This document shows, piece by piece, positions 61,268-64,000 of a stretch of DNA of 64,000 nucleotides. Numbering within the stretch: position 1 is the first letter of the stretch; each line of letters opens with the position of its first letter. The notes beneath the pieces were generated by a model. The model did not search any database, was not told the origin of the DNA, and worked only from the letters and a program-made list of their open reading frames with translations. The DNA comes from Phototrophicus methaneseepsis (lineage in GTDB: Bacteria > Chloroflexota > Anaerolineae > Aggregatilineales > Phototrophicaceae). The position numbers and the translations under genes are program-made. Where the stretch lies: contig NZ_CP062983.1 of assembly GCF_015500095.1 (NCBI RefSeq), forward strand, positions 1,860,001 through 1,924,000. The letters are read 5' to 3'.

Positions 61268-63355
61268 TTGGACCACGAACCCACGCAATCCCCACCTACT
61301 CCTGAACCTACTTTGATGCGTCGTAAACTCTTCATCGTCGTTGGCGTGATGATCTTATTCACGCTCTACTTCTGGGGCCATAACATTGAACCTGGGCGCA
61401 CCGCCCTGATTCGCGGCCTGATGAGCTTTTTGCGCATTGCACTGGATATGGGGGCTGTGCTGCTGCTGTTGGCTTGTGGCGGCACGTTGGGGCGATTTGC
61501 CCTGCACAGGCTGGATATAACGCCGCTCGCTATTGTAGAGCGCCTCGTCGTTGAAGTGCTGCTGGGCCTGGGCCTGATAAGCCTGACGGCTTGTGTGCTG
61601 GGGTTGCTGGGCCTATTCAACGCCGTTATCTGGGGAGTTGTGCTGCTGGCAACGGCGTTCTGCTATCGTTATCTGAAAGCATGGTTAGGTGATGTACGGG
61701 CTTTTGCCACGAATCGTGGCGCTCGTTTGACGATCTGGGAGATGTTCTGTCGCGTCATCATCATTGTGCTGATGGCCTCCGCATTGATGATTGCGCTGGC
61801 CCCACCAACCGGATGGGATACCCTCTATTATCATCTGGTGATCCCCCAACGCTATGTGCAAACAGGTGCTATCGGTCAACATACCGATTTGCACTTCTTC
61901 GGCTTCCCTCAGAATATGGAAGTGCTCTATGGGCTGTTGATGATCGCTACGGGGGCGGGGCGTGCGGCGGCTGTGCTGCATTGGATGATGGGGCTGATGA
62001 ACTTCTTGGTCATTGGCAGCCTGGTTCAGCGCTATGCCAGCCGGAGTGCCGCGTATACCATCACCCTGGTGATGGTGGGCAGTTATAACTTATGGTTGTT
62101 GTTGGGCTGGGCCTATATTGATGTCGCCCTGATGACATATAGCGCGGCTATCGTATGTGTGCTGCTGGTTTGGCGTGCCGGGGGCGACCAGCAAATGGGC
62201 TGGCTGATGCTGGCAGGCGGGCTTGGCGGGTTGGCCGCAGGTGTGAAGTACACAGCCGCACCGCTCATCCTGGCGATGATCGTCTTTGTCGTGCTGAATA
62301 ATCCACGTGCTGCGCTGCGTAACTTGTTCATTCTAGGGATATTCGGCGCGGTCGCATTCGTCCCATGGGCTGCCAAAGGCTTGCTGCTCTATCACAACCC
62401 GCTGTATCCATACCTATTTGGTGGGGTGAGTTGGGATGCCGTGCGCGGGATGAATTTCAGCGCTGGTGGATCTGGCTTGTTGTATGAGACGGGTTTGCTG
62501 CCATTGCAAATTCCTGTGTTGCCCCTGACTGCGACGATCTTCGGCGTGGATAAGCGGTCTCCCTATTCTTTTACGACAGGGCCTTTTTTGCTGATGCTGC
62601 CGTTTTTGTTGTGGGCTGGCTGGTCGTATCTGCGAGCAGAGACTCAATCGCTCGTGAGAGCCTTGCTGCCCATGGCGATTGTCTGCTTGGCGTACTGGAT
62701 GCTCCTGGCGAGTTTATCGGGTATTGGTAGCCAGACACGCCTGATGTTGGTGGCACTACCAATCGCGGCGATTTTGGGGGCGATGGGCTATCACAGCCTG
62801 GAACAGATGCCGTCTAAGCCGCTGAATATCCTGTTTATTGTGCAGGCGGCGATTGTGATGGGCCTGCTATTAGGCGGCTTTGACTATCTGACGCATTTTG
62901 CAAGTTCCAACGTGTTGGCCTACCATGCGGGCGTGATAGACGAGGACACTTACCTGGAGTACAACGTGGGTTTGTTGTATCAGGCTATGGAAGCCATGGA
63001 AGAAACCGTCCCCCAAGGGAGCTATGTCAAGTTTTTGTGGGAAGGTAAATCATACTACTGCCCGCAAGGGATCACCTGTGAACCTGATAAGCTGTTCGAT
63101 GCCTGGGCATGGCCGATCCAACAGGGTAAGAGCCCCCAGGAGGTGCTTGAACAGTGGCGTGCAGATGGCGTGACGCACTTTTTATTTTACGATATCCCTG
63201 GCCTGCCAGATGGCTACACCTTCTGGCTGAATATTCATCCCTTCTTTTATGAGCAGAATGAGCTTTTCCCAGACTATTTCTTCGACACTGTGGAGGAAGT
63301 CTGGAGCGATGGGGTTGGCTATACGCTCTATACATGGCAAGATGAGCAAAATTGA
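61268..63355 (+). CDS. GT39/PMT-like integral membrane glycosyltransferase
   Basis: A 695-residue protein with about twelve membrane segments, starting at TTG with GAAGGTGA upstream; an ATG at 61316 is an alternative. After the early segments PPTGWDTLYYHLVIPQRYV has the outside D-x-x-Y-x-x pattern of GT-C/PMT-type enzymes, and GFPQNMEVLYGLLMI follows. A large C-terminal outside domain starts at about 560 with SYYCPQGITCEPDKLFDAW. It sits between the PyrK-like and PyrD-like genes, which is odd for a glycosyltransferase. Lipid-linked sugar donor and acceptor are unknown. Confidence 0.8.
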   Translation: MDHEPTQSPPTPEPTLMRRKLFIVVGVMILFTLYFWGHNIEPGRTALIRGLMSFLRIALDMGAVLLLLACGGTLGRFALHRLDITPLAIVERLVVEVLLGLGLISLTACVLGLLGLFNAVIWGVVLLATAFCYRYLKAWLGDVRAFATNRGARLTIWEMFCRVIIIVLMASALMIALAPPTGWDTLYYHLVIPQRYVQTGAIGQHTDLHFFGFPQNMEVLYGLLMIATGAGRAAAVLHWMMGLMNFLVIGSLVQRYASRSAAYTITLVMVGSYNLWLLLGWAYIDVALMTYSAAIVCVLLVWRAGGDQQMGWLMLAGGLGGLAAGVKYTAAPLILAMIVFVVLNNPRAALRNLFILGIFGAVAFVPWAAKGLLLYHNPLYPYLFGGVSWDAVRGMNFSAGGSGLLYETGLLPLQIPVLPLTATIFGVDKRSPYSFTTGPFLLMLPFLLWAGWSYLRAETQSLVRALLPMAIVCLAYWMLLASLSGIGSQTRLMLVALPIAAILGAMGYHSLEQMPSKPLNILFIVQAAIVMGLLLGGFDYLTHFASSNVLAYHAGVIDEDTYLEYNVGLLYQAMEAMEETVPQGSYVKFLWEGKSYYCPQGITCEPDKLFDAWAWPIQQGKSPQEVLEQWRADGVTHFLFYDIPGLPDGYTFWLNIHPFFYEQNELFPDYFFDTVEEVWSDGVGYTLYTWQDEQN

Positions 63356-63403
63356 CGCACAATAGCGCTTATTCATGTCATAGCGAAAGCGGTAGTTCAT
63401 ACC

Positions 63404-64000
63404 ATGCCAACCCTGATTACCCGCCCTGGGAAAAACGCGCTCTACCTGGATTCCCCCGTGATGCCTGCGGCGGGGACATTTGGCTACGGCAATACCTATC
63501 GCGGTCTGGTCGATCACAGTCAATTAGGGGCCATCGTCACCAATCCTGTGACGTATCAACCCTGGTCACCTGCCGTCGGCACGCGTGTGGTGCCGCTTGA
63601 TGCGGGTGTGCTGATGCATACAGGGCTGCCCAATGTCGGCTTGAAAAAAGTGCTGCGCGAGTTTGACCAGGTGTGGGCCAGCTTGCCGTGTCCACTCATC
63701 TTGCACCTGGTGGCGACCAACGAGGGCGAAGTGCGCAAAGCTGCGGAGATTATCGACCACAGCGAGAGTGTGGCGGCTATTGAATTGGGCCTGCCGGATG
63801 ATATTTCTGCAGAAGAAGCGCAGCGTTATACGGTTGCGGCTGTACGCGGCGCATTGGAAAAGCCTGTGCTGGTGCGCTTGCCTCTGGGGGACGCCTTCGA
63901 AATCGCGGATGCTGTCTCGCAGGCTGGTGCGGCGACATTGGTTGTGGCTGCGCCGCCGCGTGGCACAGCGCGTGATTTACGCAGTGGGCAACTCATCCAG
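63404..64000 (+). CDS. PyrD-like flavoprotein (dihydroorotate dehydrogenase homologue), partial
   Basis: The first 199 residues, ending at the window edge. LDSPVMPAAGTFGYGNTYRG and LGAIVTNPVT match the N-terminus of class 1 PyrD, and GLPNVGLKKVL follows. The known active-site residues appear replaced: the Lys of VTKSVT is Asn47, the Asn of NSxGL is Met71, and the SCPN loop with its catalytic Cys/Ser reads ELGLPDD (127-133). It is therefore probably a PyrD-fold enzyme with another substrate. The rest of the gene is outside the window. Confidence 0.78.
   Translation, partial: MPTLITRPGKNALYLDSPVMPAAGTFGYGNTYRGLVDHSQLGAIVTNPVTYQPWSPAVGTRVVPLDAGVLMHTGLPNVGLKKVLREFDQVWASLPCPLILHLVATNEGEVRKAAEIIDHSESVAAIELGLPDDISAEEAQRYTVAAVRGALEKPVLVRLPLGDAFEIADAVSQAGAATLVVAAPPRGTARDLRSGQLIQ

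Noticed and set aside
1-64000. CRISPR arrays, insertion sequences, phage genes, rRNA and tRNA genes
   Set aside because: I looked for regular spaced repeats, transposase motifs, phage proteins and T-loop sequences on both strands and found none that hold up; small RNAs cannot be excluded by eye.

Overview
The window looks like chromosomal DNA of a Chloroflexota bacterium, probably Anaerolineae-related. The evidence is indirect: a fused transaldolase/glucose-6-phosphate isomerase, a secreted protein with a long Thr-Pro linker, many TPR proteins, an FHA/PP2C module, AzlC/AzlD, and membrane glycosyltransferases of the GT39 type. Gene density is high, genes are mostly in short operons on both strands, and strong hairpins separate convergent units. 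I saw no rRNA, tRNA, CRISPR array, insertion sequence or phage gene.

Layout. 1-3.5 kb: the start of rsmI, an AraC regulator with the azlCD amino-acid exporter, and a membrane TPR protein. 3.5-13.7 kb: a VCBS/ASPIC protein, a GT9 glycosyltransferase, a CLC channel with CBS and TrkA-C domains, a carbamoyltransferase with a methyltransferase, a zinc-finger methyltransferase and a GT39-like membrane protein. Part of this looks like surface-glycan or secondary-metabolite chemistry. 13.8-18.9 kb: a double-hotdog thioesterase and two tandem M3 oligopeptidases around a DUF3052-like gene. 19-25.5 kb: four TPR genes, split by an opposite-strand MASE1 histidine kinase and single-domain response regulator. 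25.6-31.3 kb: pdxT, a protein that is 60 percent Asp/Glu, a GlcD-like flavoprotein, two unknown proteins and a GNAT. 31.5-35.3 kb: tal-pgi fusion and rpiB (pentose phosphate). 35.5-38.8 kb: little-known genes with tight overlaps. 39.3-41.2 kb: tsaE-tsaB-rimI (tRNA t6A). 41.3-45.9 kb: HAD phosphatase, thioredoxin, VOC protein and two membrane proteins.

45.9-58 kb is the most distinctive block, all on the minus strand: an OmpR-type response regulator, a PP2C phosphatase, a membrane protein with an outside VWA domain and two inside FHA domains, and a 2455-residue secreted RHS/YD-repeat protein. It reads as a phospho-threonine-controlled envelope system built around a giant RHS filament, without an obvious toxin.

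58.3-64 kb: an unknown Cys-cluster protein, an Asp/Glu racemase, a GNAT, and a PyrK-like protein, a GT39-like membrane protein and a PyrD-like protein. The PyrK and PyrD homologues keep the fold signatures but have lost the residues expected for dihydroorotate oxidation, so this pair may do something else. Function calls rest on motif recognition from the sequence alone; no database search was possible.
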